The notes beneath the pieces were generated by a model that did no database searches, was not told the origin of the DNA, and saw only the letters and a list, made by a program, of their open reading frames with translations. A DNA stretch of 43,516 nt from Candidatus Rifleibacteriota bacterium (GTDB lineage: Bacteria; Muiribacteriota; Ozemobacteria; Ozemobacterales; Ozemobacteraceae): positions 1-43,516 of the forward strand of contig JAFPZP010000038.1 in assembly GCA_017417215.1 (NCBI GenBank), given 5' to 3'. A program made the position numbers and the translations under genes. This document shows positions 28,301 to 36,244 of this stretch, piece after piece; the first letter of the stretch is position 1, and each line of letters begins with the position of its first letter.

Positions 28301-28711
28301 AAAAATGCTACGACAATTATAATTATAGCTGGTTACAAAGATAGAATGGACGAGTTTCTTGAAGGTAATGCTGGCTTGGCAAGCCGTTTCCCATTAGAAA
28401 TCGAATTCCCTGATTATAGCGACTCTGAATGTGTTGAAATAGTCAGAAGACAGCTTGCTAAGAAAAAATTTGTAATTCCAGACCAGAAAAAGTTTAACGA
28501 TATACTATCTAAGTATTTTAGCGTTGTTAGAAAACAGATGGGAAGCAACTTCGGAAATGCCAGAACGGCTGGAAGTGTTGTTTCCTATATAGAAGATTCT
28601 GTAAGCAGCAGGCTTTCCGAAATAAATGAGGAAGATTTGACTGAAGAAGTGCTTACTACCATAGATGTAGATATGGATTTGCCCTCAGCCAGCAGTAATG
28701 GAGGCTTTTGA
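25328..28711 (+). CDS. Triple-module CbxX/CfqX-type AAA+ ATPase
   Basis: 1127 residues with three complete AAA+ modules of the CbxX/CfqX type. Walker A motifs: GAAGTGKT (364-371), GNPGTGKT (from 622) and GNPGTGKT (from 897); Walker B: ILCIDEP (422-428), VLFIDEAYQL and VVLIDEIYSL. The N-terminal 330 residues form a separate domain split by an acidic run (FIDDDDDDEEE, 103-113) and a Gln/Asn-rich linker. CbxX ATPases remodel protein complexes, for example as Rubisco activases, and also occur in type VII secretion and in conflict systems. The first module differs most (IDEP in place of IDEA). AAGAGG overlaps the previous stop codon as a ribosome-binding site. Likely the motor of the cluster. Confidence 0.92.
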   Translation: MRSFIDRERLFDRLKVDGQKRQIMICGGEDDDFMVDYVTGTVDICKAITLYLLEKKYDQILILDRSRFTTKLDFPNSEMEQNYKNINQPRVSRDPKAGNNVTFIDDDDDDEEENNAQQSTANEQNNQNAQQSDNATNQRVQQATEQAASAGVGEEENLLGSINRAIEEHPDQTFAIVYMYPDTMLLDANYESEHINKVRIISGLARLRNCDSYLILDSKRESKFIEFLDWVLNNDEYSQRVYLQKPKRNVFEAFIKRAMCRNNFYCRDLDVMSSTIAAEGGSLRNFEVRLQKFMKTATDFPYLDDIYKDNEKVRNLDDILNSINNLVGLNEIKTYANELVLTKQENDENNSNSRISLPNMIFTGAAGTGKTTVAKLLGQLFLNLGLRTRNAFVEVSISDFAVGRTPSADTMNMKINEADGGILCIDEPYLLCDSEDGKQALQVLIKRLEERGDNFSVILTGYSDKFAQLFKINQGFKTRFAKTINFRDYTEEQLFDIVVAQTDKESLVLSSEAETKIIEYIASYSRRGGMANGHGANQLFSKILANFEKRKSLERTVIGDDIPEAMRFHEKEAKEFIETLDQKFVGLPKVKDFLRTMYKKQLAANKRKAKDKPAPNNCMFLGNPGTGKTTVARLTGQLFYYLGLVSEKNKLIETDPIMDFTSSYVGEYAQKVRDKFDEALGGVLFIDEAYQLANDEQGRKVVDQMVKLMTEPKYLNLIVIMAGYPDEMRKLYDANPGLKRRCPNEVFFDDFNNEELKEIFMQQMKDDGLSQDGDPRSFDSHLKSELARMAAQRHFGNAGAVINYYKDFVLGNQAERLNDDPEADNTKITVSDLTGSQKDNKKPISEILADLDKNFIGLKSLKEAIKKMSNRIRLEQVRSTKLGVPPSSGGFNIRFVGNPGTGKTTIARYIADIFCSLGIITRPKIREYRGVDLKGSYVGQTKDKVNKLFEDSQDSVVLIDEIYSLYQKNANNQDSFALEAIDALVGAMTDPKNATTIIIIAGYKDRMDEFLEGNAGLASRFPLEIEFPDYSDSECVEIVRRQLAKKKFVIPDQKKFNDILSKYFSVVRKQMGSNFGNARTAGSVVSYIEDSVSSRLSEINEEDLTEEVLTTIDVDMDLPSASSNGGF

Positions 28712-28713
28712 TC

Positions 28714-29346
28714 ATGAGTAATCTTGATGATTCCTTAAAAATAATTATTAATGATTTAAAAAAGAAAAAGGCAGATATTATTGCTAAGCAGAATAAATTA
28801 ATCGATGCTGAAAATGATTTGAAGGTTGAAATTTCAAACGCAAACAGAATTCTCAATGATAAAAGGAAAGAACAGCAGGTTATTTCTGATGAGGTTTTGA
28901 TTAAGCGCCAGATTATGCGTAATGAAAACCTTAAAGAGGAACTCAAGAAACTTCAGGCTGTTGAAGAAAAAAATAAAATAAGCCTTTCTGACTTAAGAAA
29001 AAAAGTTAATAATATTAACAATATACTGTCTAATTCCATGCAGGATTACAAAAACAAAAAGGCTAGCCTGGATGATTTTAATACAGAAATACCTAATTTG
29101 CAAAAACAGATAGAAGAATTATCTTATAAACTAGCAAACATTGAAGATGCTCAGAATAAAGTAGATTCCCTTGAAACTGAATATAAGAAGCTGAATGCAT
29201 TAAGAAATACTGTTATAGTCAAATTTGATGCAACTGTAGAGCTTTTAAATAATCTGGAAAAAACAGATGCTCAAAAATATAGAGCTGCTAAAAGCATTTA
29301 TGACCGTGTTTCTGCTTTCATTGATATTTTGAAAGACGGAAAATAA
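28714..29346 (+). CDS. Short coiled-coil protein
   Basis: 210 residues, almost entirely charged alpha-helix with heptad pattern (Leu/Ile spaced among Lys, Glu, Asn and Asp), no membrane segment. I start at ATG 28714, with GGAGG at 28700-28704; a TTG six bases earlier overlaps the AAA+ stop codon. Similar in length and build to the next gene, so the two may pair. No family recognised. Tight spacing after the AAA+ gene places it in the same operon. Confidence 0.8.
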   Translation: MSNLDDSLKIIINDLKKKKADIIAKQNKLIDAENDLKVEISNANRILNDKRKEQQVISDEVLIKRQIMRNENLKEELKKLQAVEEKNKISLSDLRKKVNNINNILSNSMQDYKNKKASLDDFNTEIPNLQKQIEELSYKLANIEDAQNKVDSLETEYKKLNALRNTVIVKFDATVELLNNLEKTDAQKYRAAKSIYDRVSAFIDILKDGK

Positions 29347-29365
29347 AAAAGGAGGTTAGTTAATT

Positions 29366-29998
29366 ATGCAGATTTCTCAAATTTTAGCAGAAGCAGAAAA
29401 ATCTAATAGTTCTTTGACTAAAGCTCTATTGAAGAAGGTTCAAGACCTTATAAAAGAGAATAATCAACTTGAATCTGGTTTTAATGAAGAATCTGCTGTT
29501 AAAGCAAATAGCATTTTACAGAACCAGCTAGCAAAAGTTAACAAAGAAATCAAAGAAGAGGATAATTCTTTTAAAGAAATGGTTGCTGATAAAGCTATGA
29601 GAAATATTGAATTATCCAGACTTTGTGGGGAAGAACAGAAGTTGCTTGCTTTAACAAAAAATCAGCAGGAAACAAATTCCAGATATGTTGAAGCAATAGA
29701 AAGAATTAATGTTCAAATTGCTAATCTAAATGAAGAAAAAGCAAGAAGAGATAAAATAATTAATGAATTTTATGAAAGCAAAAGCAATTACGAATCTTTG
29801 CAAAAAGTATATGAAGAAGGGAATAAAGAATTAACTATTTATGGTCCTGAAGCTGAAAAGAAGCTTAAAATAGTTTCTGAGTTAGAACCAAAGATAAAAG
29901 CTCTGAAAAAAGCAATAGATGATGTTGAACCTGCTATAAAAGAAATTTGGAGCTTGCTCGACAACGATAATTTCGATGTTTTTGTAGGGCATAAATAA
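29366..29998 (+). CDS. Short coiled-coil protein
   Basis: 210 residues, again nearly all helical, with a short end segment (IKEIWSLLDNDNFDVFVGHK). AAGGAGG is 11 bases before the ATG. It is the last gene before the first TerD; the C-terminal motif EIWSLLDND could be a docking peptide. With the preceding gene it may form a heteromeric coiled coil that links the AAA+ ATPase to TerD/TelA proteins; this is inferred from position only. Confidence 0.78.
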   Translation: MQISQILAEAEKSNSSLTKALLKKVQDLIKENNQLESGFNEESAVKANSILQNQLAKVNKEIKEEDNSFKEMVADKAMRNIELSRLCGEEQKLLALTKNQQETNSRYVEAIERINVQIANLNEEKARRDKIINEFYESKSNYESLQKVYEEGNKELTIYGPEAEKKLKIVSELEPKIKALKKAIDDVEPAIKEIWSLLDNDNFDVFVGHK

Positions 29999-30087
29999 TT
30001 ATTTTTTCTAACTCATAAAAGTACGTTATTATATAGAAACTGCTTTTTAAAGATAAAAAACATTTGAACTTTAGAAAAGGATTAGTT

Positions 30088-30732
30088 ATGACTATTAGAT
30101 TAAAAAAAGGCGAAAAAATAAATCTTTCAAAAGAAAGCCGTGGCTTAACAAAGGTAGTTGTCGGGTTAGGCTGGGATGAAAATAGTAACAGTAGCAATAA
30201 AGATGAAGGATTCCTTATGAGTTTAGGGAAGGCTCTTTTCGGCTCTACCGCATTGTCTGAAGAAGATTTTGACTGTGATGCTGTTGCTATTATGTTAGAT
30301 AACGGTCATTTTACAAGTAAAGGCGATTTAGTTTTCTATAATAATTTAGTTCATCAAAGCGGAAGCGTTAAACATATGGGCGATAATCTAACCGGTAATG
30401 CTTCTGGTGAAAAAGGTGATGCTGAACAGATTTTAATAGATTTAAAGCATGTTCCTTCAAATTATGACAGAATTATTCTGGCAGTAGGTATTTATCAGGC
30501 TTTGAGAAGAAAGCAGCATTTTGGAATGATAAATAATACATATATCAGAATAGTTGATGACAGTACAAAACAAGAAATCTGCCGTTATAATTTAACAGAT
30601 AATTATCCCAATATGACTCATGTTGTTTTTGGAGACCTTCATAAAGATAGAAACGGTGAATGGCAGTTCCGTGCCATTGGTGAAGGAACCCAGGATGAAA
30701 ACGTTGTAGCATTGGCTTATAGATATAAATAA
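30088..30732 (+). CDS. TerD-family protein
   Basis: 214 residues. TerD fold signatures: MTIRLKKGEKINLSKE at the start, VVVGLGWDE, FDCDAVAIML, GDNLTGN and HFGMINNTYIRIVDD. TerD domains bind Ca2+ through the conserved acidic sites and are the core of Ter stress systems. Between GLGWDE and FDCDA there is an extra ~20-residue stretch (GFLMSLGKALFG...), absent from the simpler TerD at 34339. I use ATG 30088 with AAGGA upstream, because the family always begins with this MTIxLKKG strand; an earlier Met would add eight unrelated residues. The 89 bases upstream are AT-rich and may hold a promoter, but no clean -35/-10 pair is seen. Confidence 0.92.
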   Translation: MTIRLKKGEKINLSKESRGLTKVVVGLGWDENSNSSNKDEGFLMSLGKALFGSTALSEEDFDCDAVAIMLDNGHFTSKGDLVFYNNLVHQSGSVKHMGDNLTGNASGEKGDAEQILIDLKHVPSNYDRIILAVGIYQALRRKQHFGMINNTYIRIVDDSTKQEICRYNLTDNYPNMTHVVFGDLHKDRNGEWQFRAIGEGTQDENVVALAYRYK

Positions 30733-30776
30733 AACAGACAGGGGGTAAAAAGCCCCTTGTTTGACTTGACTTTTTT
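30732..30776 (+). terminator. Weak hairpin between terD and the YceG-like gene
   Basis: AAACA-GAC-AGGGG (30732-30744) pairs with CCCCT-TGTTT (30753-30762), leaving a 3-base bulge and 8-base loop; TTTTTT follows eight bases later. This may be a leaky terminator or attenuator that lowers expression of the downstream genes relative to terD. Confidence 0.4.
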
Positions 30777-30826
30777 AGATTTTAATCTAAGCTATATATT
30801 TAATTTTTTATGGTATTGGTTATTCT

Positions 30827-33109
30827 ATGATTGAACGTGGGAAAATAGCAGAATTAAATGACTTCTTTTTGCCTCTTTCAAAACGCAGGCAAAAGGTAAC
30901 TTATGTCTATCGTATTACTGCTACAGATGGCAAGGTTAATGATTTTATTGCTAAGTACATTTCTTCTGCCAGAAGTAATGGTTTGCTTCTTGATGGTGGA
31001 ATCAAGAATCCCGATACTTCCAATGTTCAATATTGTCTGAATGTTTTGGGCAGAGATTTCAAGCTTGCGCCCGCTTTTTTCCAGAGTCAAATTAAAACTC
31101 TGCTCAGATTAGACCATAACAAGTCTAAGCTGATTGGTGACCAGCTGTATGACTATTTCTTTGAACAGTCTAAAACTGGGAAGCAGCCTCAGAACCTTCT
31201 CGTTAACCTATATCTTAAGTTTATGTGCTGGTTTTATTGCAAATTTACAATGGTTGTCCCAAAACTTGGGCAAGATGCTGCCCCAAAAATTCTGGTATGG
31301 GATAAAACAAGCAAACACGAACTTATTTTTCTTGATATAATAGCCAAGCTTGGGGCTGATATCCTTTTTGTATTCCCTAAGGGCGATGCTTCTTATCTAC
31401 CGCTAGATAAAGAATCTGTTTTCTCTGACCTCTACACAACTCAAGGTTTATCGCCTTTTAAACCAGATTTAACTTTGAGAAGCGTTATCGAAAATATTAC
31501 TTTCGGTGGTGCTATCGATGTTGCTCTAAAGTCTAATGACAAATCCGTTCTAAATACCTGGGTAGATGATAAGTTTTTTACTTATAATTCTGCATTGACA
31601 GATTTTGCTTTGAGAAAACCTCCAGAAAAGGGTTTTGCTAACATTTTCTTTTTACAATATGGTGTAGAAGATAAATATTCATATAGTTCCAACCTTTCTG
31701 ACTTTTATAAAAAACTGGTAAGTAAGCAGCGCAAGATGCTGATAGTCAATAACGAAATCCAGGGGGCAACTCCTGATGAAGTCTTCAGCATTGCACGAGG
31801 AAACTATAATAACGTTCAGCAGTTAGTTGCCGCTCTTTCTAAAAATATCACTTTCCCAAAGAGAAAAGATTTGGAAGAAATGATGAAGAAAGCTTTTGCA
31901 GAAGTTATATATGAAGATGCCAAACCATCTTTGAACAATATGCAGAAGCTTAACAATATTGCTGTTAATATTATCTGCTGGATGAAGCGCATTCTGCCTG
32001 ACTTATTAGGCAGTTTAAAAATGCCTGAATGTGCAACCTTTATTTATTTTACTAATAAAAAGCCTAAAATTGCAGAAAAGATATTCTTCTCTCTGCTTGC
32101 TAAGCTGCCTGTCGACGTAATCTGCTTTTTCCCAGATGCTAAAGAAGATTATGATATCAGCCCCAAAGCTAAAAAAGTTCGATATGACGATATGCTTCCT
32201 TTGAGCTCTTTCCCTGCTGAAAATGGAATTATCCGCGAAATTACTTTTGCTGGTCAGGCTGAACAGGAAATAAGCCAGGTTCTGCATGTAGACGGCTCTT
32301 TTGTTACTCAGCAATATCAAAAAGCTAGAATAGTAACTCTTGATACCAGCTCTTTTGAAGTTCAATCTCTTTGGGGGCAGGAACTTAGATTCAGACAAGG
32401 CTTCTCTAATACTGATGCCGAAGTTTTTATTCCAACTATTTTCGCTAAAATGAATGGGGTAGAAGGCGGAAAAGAAAAACTGAACGAGTATTGGATAAAA
32501 ATGAAAGAGCTTTTTACTCCTGAAACTACCGTTGTTTCGAGTTATCCATGGGTTAAGAACAATATAGGAAAACTAATGTCTGGAAACGCAACCAGATATA
32601 TGGATATTCGTGGAAAGCTTCTGCTTAAAAATATCAAGAACAGTTCTGATTATAAATACGGGTTTATCGATTTGGATAAACAGAACTATCTTTTAGATAA
32701 AATCCAGGCTTTTCTTGATGCAAGAAGTCTTAGCGGTATGGGTAAAAATGGTAGAGAATATGCTGTTATAGGTATTCTATTAGACCTTCCCCAGGAAATA
32801 CTTCTTAAACTTCAGGAATTTGATTTCACAAAGACGAATCCTAAATATATTTTTATAATAACCAACCGTTATTGTTTTTCTTTTGAGGAAACAGTTGTTG
32901 CTAATTTCTTGCATTTTTTAGGCTTTGATGTTTTAATATACACACCAACAGGTTTTGAATGTTTCGGTCCTTCACTTGTAAAAAGAGAGTATAAGACCTT
33001 TAAAATGGGTCCATATATCTTTGATTGTGAAGTGCCTGATTTCTCTACTCTTGAAAGACCTTCTATTACAAGACTTGTAGAATCTATATTCAGAACAAAA
33101 CTGTGGTAA
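30827..33109 (+). CDS. yceG: YceG-like Ter-operon protein
   Basis: 760 residues. It lies directly before TelA, the same order as yceG-yceH in Bacillus Ter operons, and its sequence has the YceG look: a tandem duplication of an alpha/beta unit. In copy one KILVWDKTSKHELIFLDIIA leads to GADILFVFPKGDASY; in copy two ATFIYFTNKKPKIAEKIFFS leads to VDVICFFPDAKEDY. YceG was proposed to be part of a biosynthetic module making a nucleoside-like metabolite in Ter systems; its activity is unproven. The protein is longer than the Bacillus one as I remember it. No strong ribosome-binding site precedes the ATG. Confidence in the family is moderate. Confidence 0.72.
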   Translation: MIERGKIAELNDFFLPLSKRRQKVTYVYRITATDGKVNDFIAKYISSARSNGLLLDGGIKNPDTSNVQYCLNVLGRDFKLAPAFFQSQIKTLLRLDHNKSKLIGDQLYDYFFEQSKTGKQPQNLLVNLYLKFMCWFYCKFTMVVPKLGQDAAPKILVWDKTSKHELIFLDIIAKLGADILFVFPKGDASYLPLDKESVFSDLYTTQGLSPFKPDLTLRSVIENITFGGAIDVALKSNDKSVLNTWVDDKFFTYNSALTDFALRKPPEKGFANIFFLQYGVEDKYSYSSNLSDFYKKLVSKQRKMLIVNNEIQGATPDEVFSIARGNYNNVQQLVAALSKNITFPKRKDLEEMMKKAFAEVIYEDAKPSLNNMQKLNNIAVNIICWMKRILPDLLGSLKMPECATFIYFTNKKPKIAEKIFFSLLAKLPVDVICFFPDAKEDYDISPKAKKVRYDDMLPLSSFPAENGIIREITFAGQAEQEISQVLHVDGSFVTQQYQKARIVTLDTSSFEVQSLWGQELRFRQGFSNTDAEVFIPTIFAKMNGVEGGKEKLNEYWIKMKELFTPETTVVSSYPWVKNNIGKLMSGNATRYMDIRGKLLLKNIKNSSDYKYGFIDLDKQNYLLDKIQAFLDARSLSGMGKNGREYAVIGILLDLPQEILLKLQEFDFTKTNPKYIFIITNRYCFSFEETVVANFLHFLGFDVLIYTPTGFECFGPSLVKREYKTFKMGPYIFDCEVPDFSTLERPSITRLVESIFRTKLW

Positions 33110-33131
33110 AGCTATTAATAGGAGTAGATTT

Positions 33132-34316
33132 ATGGGTATCAATCTAGGTAATACCTCACCTTCACAGCAAACTGCTTCTGCTGTAAATGTTCAGACACAA
33201 GCTGCTTCAACAACTACTGATTTGGTTGAAGTTCCAACTTTTAATATGGAAGCTGAACGTCAGGCTACCTATGATATGCTTAAACAGTCTCCTGAAATTC
33301 AGGCTTTAACAAGTCAGATTGAAATAAACAATATTGAAACTATTACTGGTTTCGGTGCAGAAGCCGCAGAAGAAATATCTAGAGCCTCTGATACTGTTTT
33401 AAATGGTGTCAGTCTTCCTCAGCTTAATGAAAGCAGTGATTTGCTTGTATCGCTGAATAAGGTTATGGAACAGTTCCAACCTGATGAATTGGCTCCAAAA
33501 GAAGAATCTTTTTGGGATAAAATCGTTAATTTTTTCAAAGGTGGTCTAAAAAAGCAATTAGACAATATTCTCAGAAAATATGAAACCTTTGGCGGCGAAG
33601 TAGATAAGATTTATACACAGCTTAAAAAATATGAAACTGATATAAAACTAGCTAATCGGCAGCAGGAAGAACTCTATCAGGCTAATGTAACCTATTATCG
33701 TGAATTGGTCAAATATATCGTTGCTGGTGAAGCTGCTTCTGAAGAATTGACTAAAGTTATTCAAGATACCCAGGCTGAATACGAACGTACTGGTAATAAT
33801 GAACTAATGTTGAAGCTCAATGACTACGGTAAAGCCAAAGAAATGCTTGACCAGAGAGTTGATGATTTAAGAAAGGCAGAAATGGTTGCTATTCAGTCTT
33901 TGCCTAGCATCAAGAATCAGCAGTATAACAATATGAATCTGGTTCGCAAAATCAATTCTGCTTTTATTATTACTTTACCTATTTTCAAGACTAATCTCGC
34001 CCAGGCTATTCAGATTAAACGTCAGAAACTTCAGGCAGATGCCATTGCCGCTCTTGATGAAAAGACCAATCAGCTTTTGACTCAGAATGCTAAGAATATT
34101 GCAACTCAGAGCAAGCAGATTGCCAAGATGGCAAGCGGTAGTTCAATTAAAATTGAAACTCTTGAAAAGAGCTGGCGTGAAATCGTTAATGGAATTCAAG
34201 AAACTCAGAGAATTCAAGAAGCAGCAAAAAGACAGCGCGAAGATGATAAGAAACGTCTTGAAGCTATTAAGGAAGACTTTAAGAAAGTTTTTGGTACACC
34301 CAATGTGAACCGTTAA
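33132..34316 (+). CDS. telA: TelA-family toxic-anion resistance protein
   Basis: 394 residues, the normal length. Mostly helical and cytoplasmic: QSPEIQALTSQIEINN, ITGFGAEAAEEISRASD near the start, WDKIVNFFKGGLKKQ in the middle and NLVRKINSAFIITLPIFKTN, AIAALDEKTNQLLTQN toward the end are all typical of TelA/YceH. TelA proteins accompany TerD and YceG in tellurite and general stress operons and take part in resistance to toxic anions and cell-wall agents. AGGAG lies 7 bases before the ATG; 22 bases separate it from the YceG-like gene. A second frame open across 34087-34308 is not a gene. Confidence 0.92.
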   Translation: MGINLGNTSPSQQTASAVNVQTQAASTTTDLVEVPTFNMEAERQATYDMLKQSPEIQALTSQIEINNIETITGFGAEAAEEISRASDTVLNGVSLPQLNESSDLLVSLNKVMEQFQPDELAPKEESFWDKIVNFFKGGLKKQLDNILRKYETFGGEVDKIYTQLKKYETDIKLANRQQEELYQANVTYYRELVKYIVAGEAASEELTKVIQDTQAEYERTGNNELMLKLNDYGKAKEMLDQRVDDLRKAEMVAIQSLPSIKNQQYNNMNLVRKINSAFIITLPIFKTNLAQAIQIKRQKLQADAIAALDEKTNQLLTQNAKNIATQSKQIAKMASGSSIKIETLEKSWREIVNGIQETQRIQEAAKRQREDDKKRLEAIKEDFKKVFGTPNVNR

Positions 34317-34338
34317 TATAATTTTGGAGGGTTAAGAA

Positions 34339-34935
34339 ATGACTATTAATCTAAAAAAAGGTGGTAAGATTAATCTTACAAAGGAAAAACCAGGTTTAAA
34401 GAATTTGTTAGTTGGTCTTGGTTGGGATACTAACCAATTTGATACTGGTGCAGACTTTGACTTGGATGCTTCAGCTTTCGTTTGCGGTGCCAATGGCAGA
34501 TGTCGCAGTGAAGCTGACTTCGTTTTCTACGGTAATCTTGAACACGAAAGCGGTGCTGTAATTCACAGTGGTGACAATAAAGTCGGTGGCGATGGTTCCG
34601 AAGATAGCGATGAAGAAGAAATCCAGTTGGATCTTTCTAAGGTTCCAAGCTATGTTGAAAAAATTGCTTTTACAGTAACTATTTATGATGCTGTTAAACG
34701 CAGACAAAACTTTGGTCAGGTTTCTAACGCCTACATCAGAGTTGTCGACAGAGATTCTGGCGAAGAACTTGTTAGATACGATCTCGGCGAAGATTTCTCT
34801 ATCGAAACAGCTATTGTAGCCGCTGAAATATACAAAAATGGTGGAGAATGGCGTTTTAATGCTATAGGAAGCGGATTCCAAGGCGGTTTGGCAGCTCTTT
34901 GTAGACATTACGGCTTAGACGCTGATTCTGAATAA
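34339..34935 (+). CDS. terD: TerD family protein, closest to the standard form
   Basis: 198 residues, a standard TerD length. It shows the conserved strands [45 protein letters not shown] and the C-terminal [14 protein letters not shown]. The DxDxS and GDN motifs are the Ca2+ sites. Unlike the other TerD proteins here it lacks the insertion between GLGWD and DLDAS. A strong GGAGGG lies 9 bases before the ATG, suggesting high expression. A strong terminator follows (34950-34980). Confidence 0.95.
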   Translation: MTINLKKGGKINLTKEKPGLKNLLVGLGWDTNQFDTGADFDLDASAFVCGANGRCRSEADFVFYGNLEHESGAVIHSGDNKVGGDGSEDSDEEEIQLDLSKVPSYVEKIAFTVTIYDAVKRRQNFGQVSNAYIRVVDRDSGEELVRYDLGEDFSIETAIVAAEIYKNGGEWRFNAIGSGFQGGLAALCRHYGLDADSE

Positions 34936-34949
34936 TTTGATTGAAAAAA

Positions 34950-34980
34950 ACTGTTTTGCTTAATAGCAAAACAGTTTTTT
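34950..34980 (+). terminator. Intrinsic terminator between terD and the TerA-like gene
   Basis: ACTGTTTTGCT (34950-34960) pairs perfectly with AGCAAAACAGT (34965-34975) around a 4-base loop, followed by TTTTT. Only about 20 bases separate it from the next ATG (35003), leaving no room for a promoter beyond it. Confidence 0.88.
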
Positions 34981-35002
34981 GTTTAATTTTGGTTACAAAT
35001 AT

Positions 35003-35614
35003 ATGACTATTTATTTAAAAAAAAGCGAAAAGATTAATCTTAAAAAGAAAGAAAAAGAACCATTAGGTGAAATTCTTATTAATTTGAATTGGAATTCTAA
35101 GCCTAAGAATCAGGGGTTCTTAAATGGTTTATTTTCAGGTGGTTCTAAGGGGATAGATCTAGATTTAGCTTGTTTATATGAACTTAAAAATGGAGAAAAA
35201 AATGCTGTTCAGGCATTGGGCAATAGTTTCGGAAGCCTTTCTGGTTCTCCTTTTATAGCATTAGACGGCGACGACAGAACAGGTGAAAGTTCTGGCGGTG
35301 AAAACCTTAGAATCAACGGAAATATGATTTCTAAGATTAAACGAATATTGGTTTTCACTTTTATTTATGAAGGTGTTGCTAATTGGAAAGATGCAGAAGC
35401 TGTAGTTACTATTAAATACCCAGGAGCTGAAGATATAGTTGTCCATCTTGATGAATACAACACAGAATGCCGTAATTGTGCTTTGGTTCTCTTAGAAAAC
35501 CAAAACAATGAAACTTTCAGCGTTCAGCGTGTAGTTAAGTTCTTCTCTGGTCATGAAACTATGGATAGAGCCTTTAATTGGGGTATTCGCTGGATTCCAG
35601 GAACTAAGGATTAA
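35003..35614 (+). CDS. TerA-like member of the TerD superfamily
   Basis: 203 residues. It begins MTIYLKKSEKINLKKKE like its TerD neighbours but then has the TerA-type sequence: LINLNWN, IDLDLACLYEL, VQALGNSFGS, IALDGDDRTG, ENLRING, RILVFTFIYEG, MDRAFNWGIRWIPG. The GDDRTG and ENLRING segments replace the TerD GDN loop and suggest a different ligand mode. An insertion GFLNGLFSGGSKG stands where other TerD copies here also have one. Start chosen at ATG 35003 because the family starts with this strand; the ribosome-binding site is weak (GGTTA). Three bases separate it from the next terD-like gene. The strong terminator just upstream makes its expression interesting. Confidence 0.85.
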   Translation: MTIYLKKSEKINLKKKEKEPLGEILINLNWNSKPKNQGFLNGLFSGGSKGIDLDLACLYELKNGEKNAVQALGNSFGSLSGSPFIALDGDDRTGESSGGENLRINGNMISKIKRILVFTFIYEGVANWKDAEAVVTIKYPGAEDIVVHLDEYNTECRNCALVLLENQNNETFSVQRVVKFFSGHETMDRAFNWGIRWIPGTKD

Positions 35615-35617
35615 AAA

Positions 35618-36217
35618 ATGACAATTTATTTGAAAAAAGGACAGAAAATAAACCTTTCCAAAGAAAAGAAGGGACTGTCAAAAATATTTGTAGCTCTTGG
35701 CTGGGATGAAGTTGGAAAAAATCTTAGTTTCTTTCAGCGTTTATTTTCTAACCCGGAAGATATCGACTGCGATGCTTCGGCACTTCTTCTTTCTGATGGA
35801 AAAGTTTCTGCTGGATATGAGGATATAGTCTATTTTGGCAATCTAAAGCATAAAACTGGTGCTGTTTATCATTCTGGTGACAATCTTACCGGCGCTGGTG
35901 AAGGTGATAGCGAAGTTATAAATGTTGATTTAAGCAGTCTTCCGAAAAAATATGACGGTGTTGTTTTTGTTGTTAATATTTATAAGGCTAGAGAACGTGA
36001 TCAGCACTTCGGAATGCTAACTAATGCCTATATTAGAATTGTTGATGTTTCAACTAAAAATGAAATCTGTCGATATATTTTATCGGATAATTATGATAGA
36101 AAAACGGCTATGATAGTCGCTAAACTAACGAAGGAAAACGATGAATGGCATTTCGATGCCATTGGTGAAGCCACAAACGATAATAGAATAAGCGAAATGG
36201 CAGATAGATTTAGATAA
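35618..36217 (+). CDS. TerD-family protein
   Basis: 199 residues. Motifs: MTIYLKKGQKINLSKEKKG, IFVALGWDE, DIDCDASALLL, YHSGDNLTGAG, DQHFGMLTNAYIRIVD and FDAIGEAT. It resembles the 30088-30732 copy: both have CDA in place of LDA and an insertion between the GLGWDE strand and the acidic site (here LSFFQRLFSNPED). Probably a Ca2+-binding partner of the other TerD proteins. It begins 3 bases after the TerA-like gene and ends 27 bases before the ATPase gene, so these three are probably one transcript. Confidence 0.92.
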   Translation: MTIYLKKGQKINLSKEKKGLSKIFVALGWDEVGKNLSFFQRLFSNPEDIDCDASALLLSDGKVSAGYEDIVYFGNLKHKTGAVYHSGDNLTGAGEGDSEVINVDLSSLPKKYDGVVFVVNIYKARERDQHFGMLTNAYIRIVDVSTKNEICRYILSDNYDRKTAMIVAKLTKENDEWHFDAIGEATNDNRISEMADRFR

Positions 36218-36244
36218 TCTATAGTATATAAAAGGAGTTTTATT

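Noticed and set aside
34087-34308. Second open frame inside telA
   Set aside because: Composition is Arg/Lys/Leu-rich shadow sequence in another frame of a clear TelA gene, with no ribosome-binding site.
34317-34322. TATAAT just upstream of the second terD
   Set aside because: A start site there would fall in the ribosome-binding site, and no suitable -35 is present; it overlaps the telA stop codon by chance.
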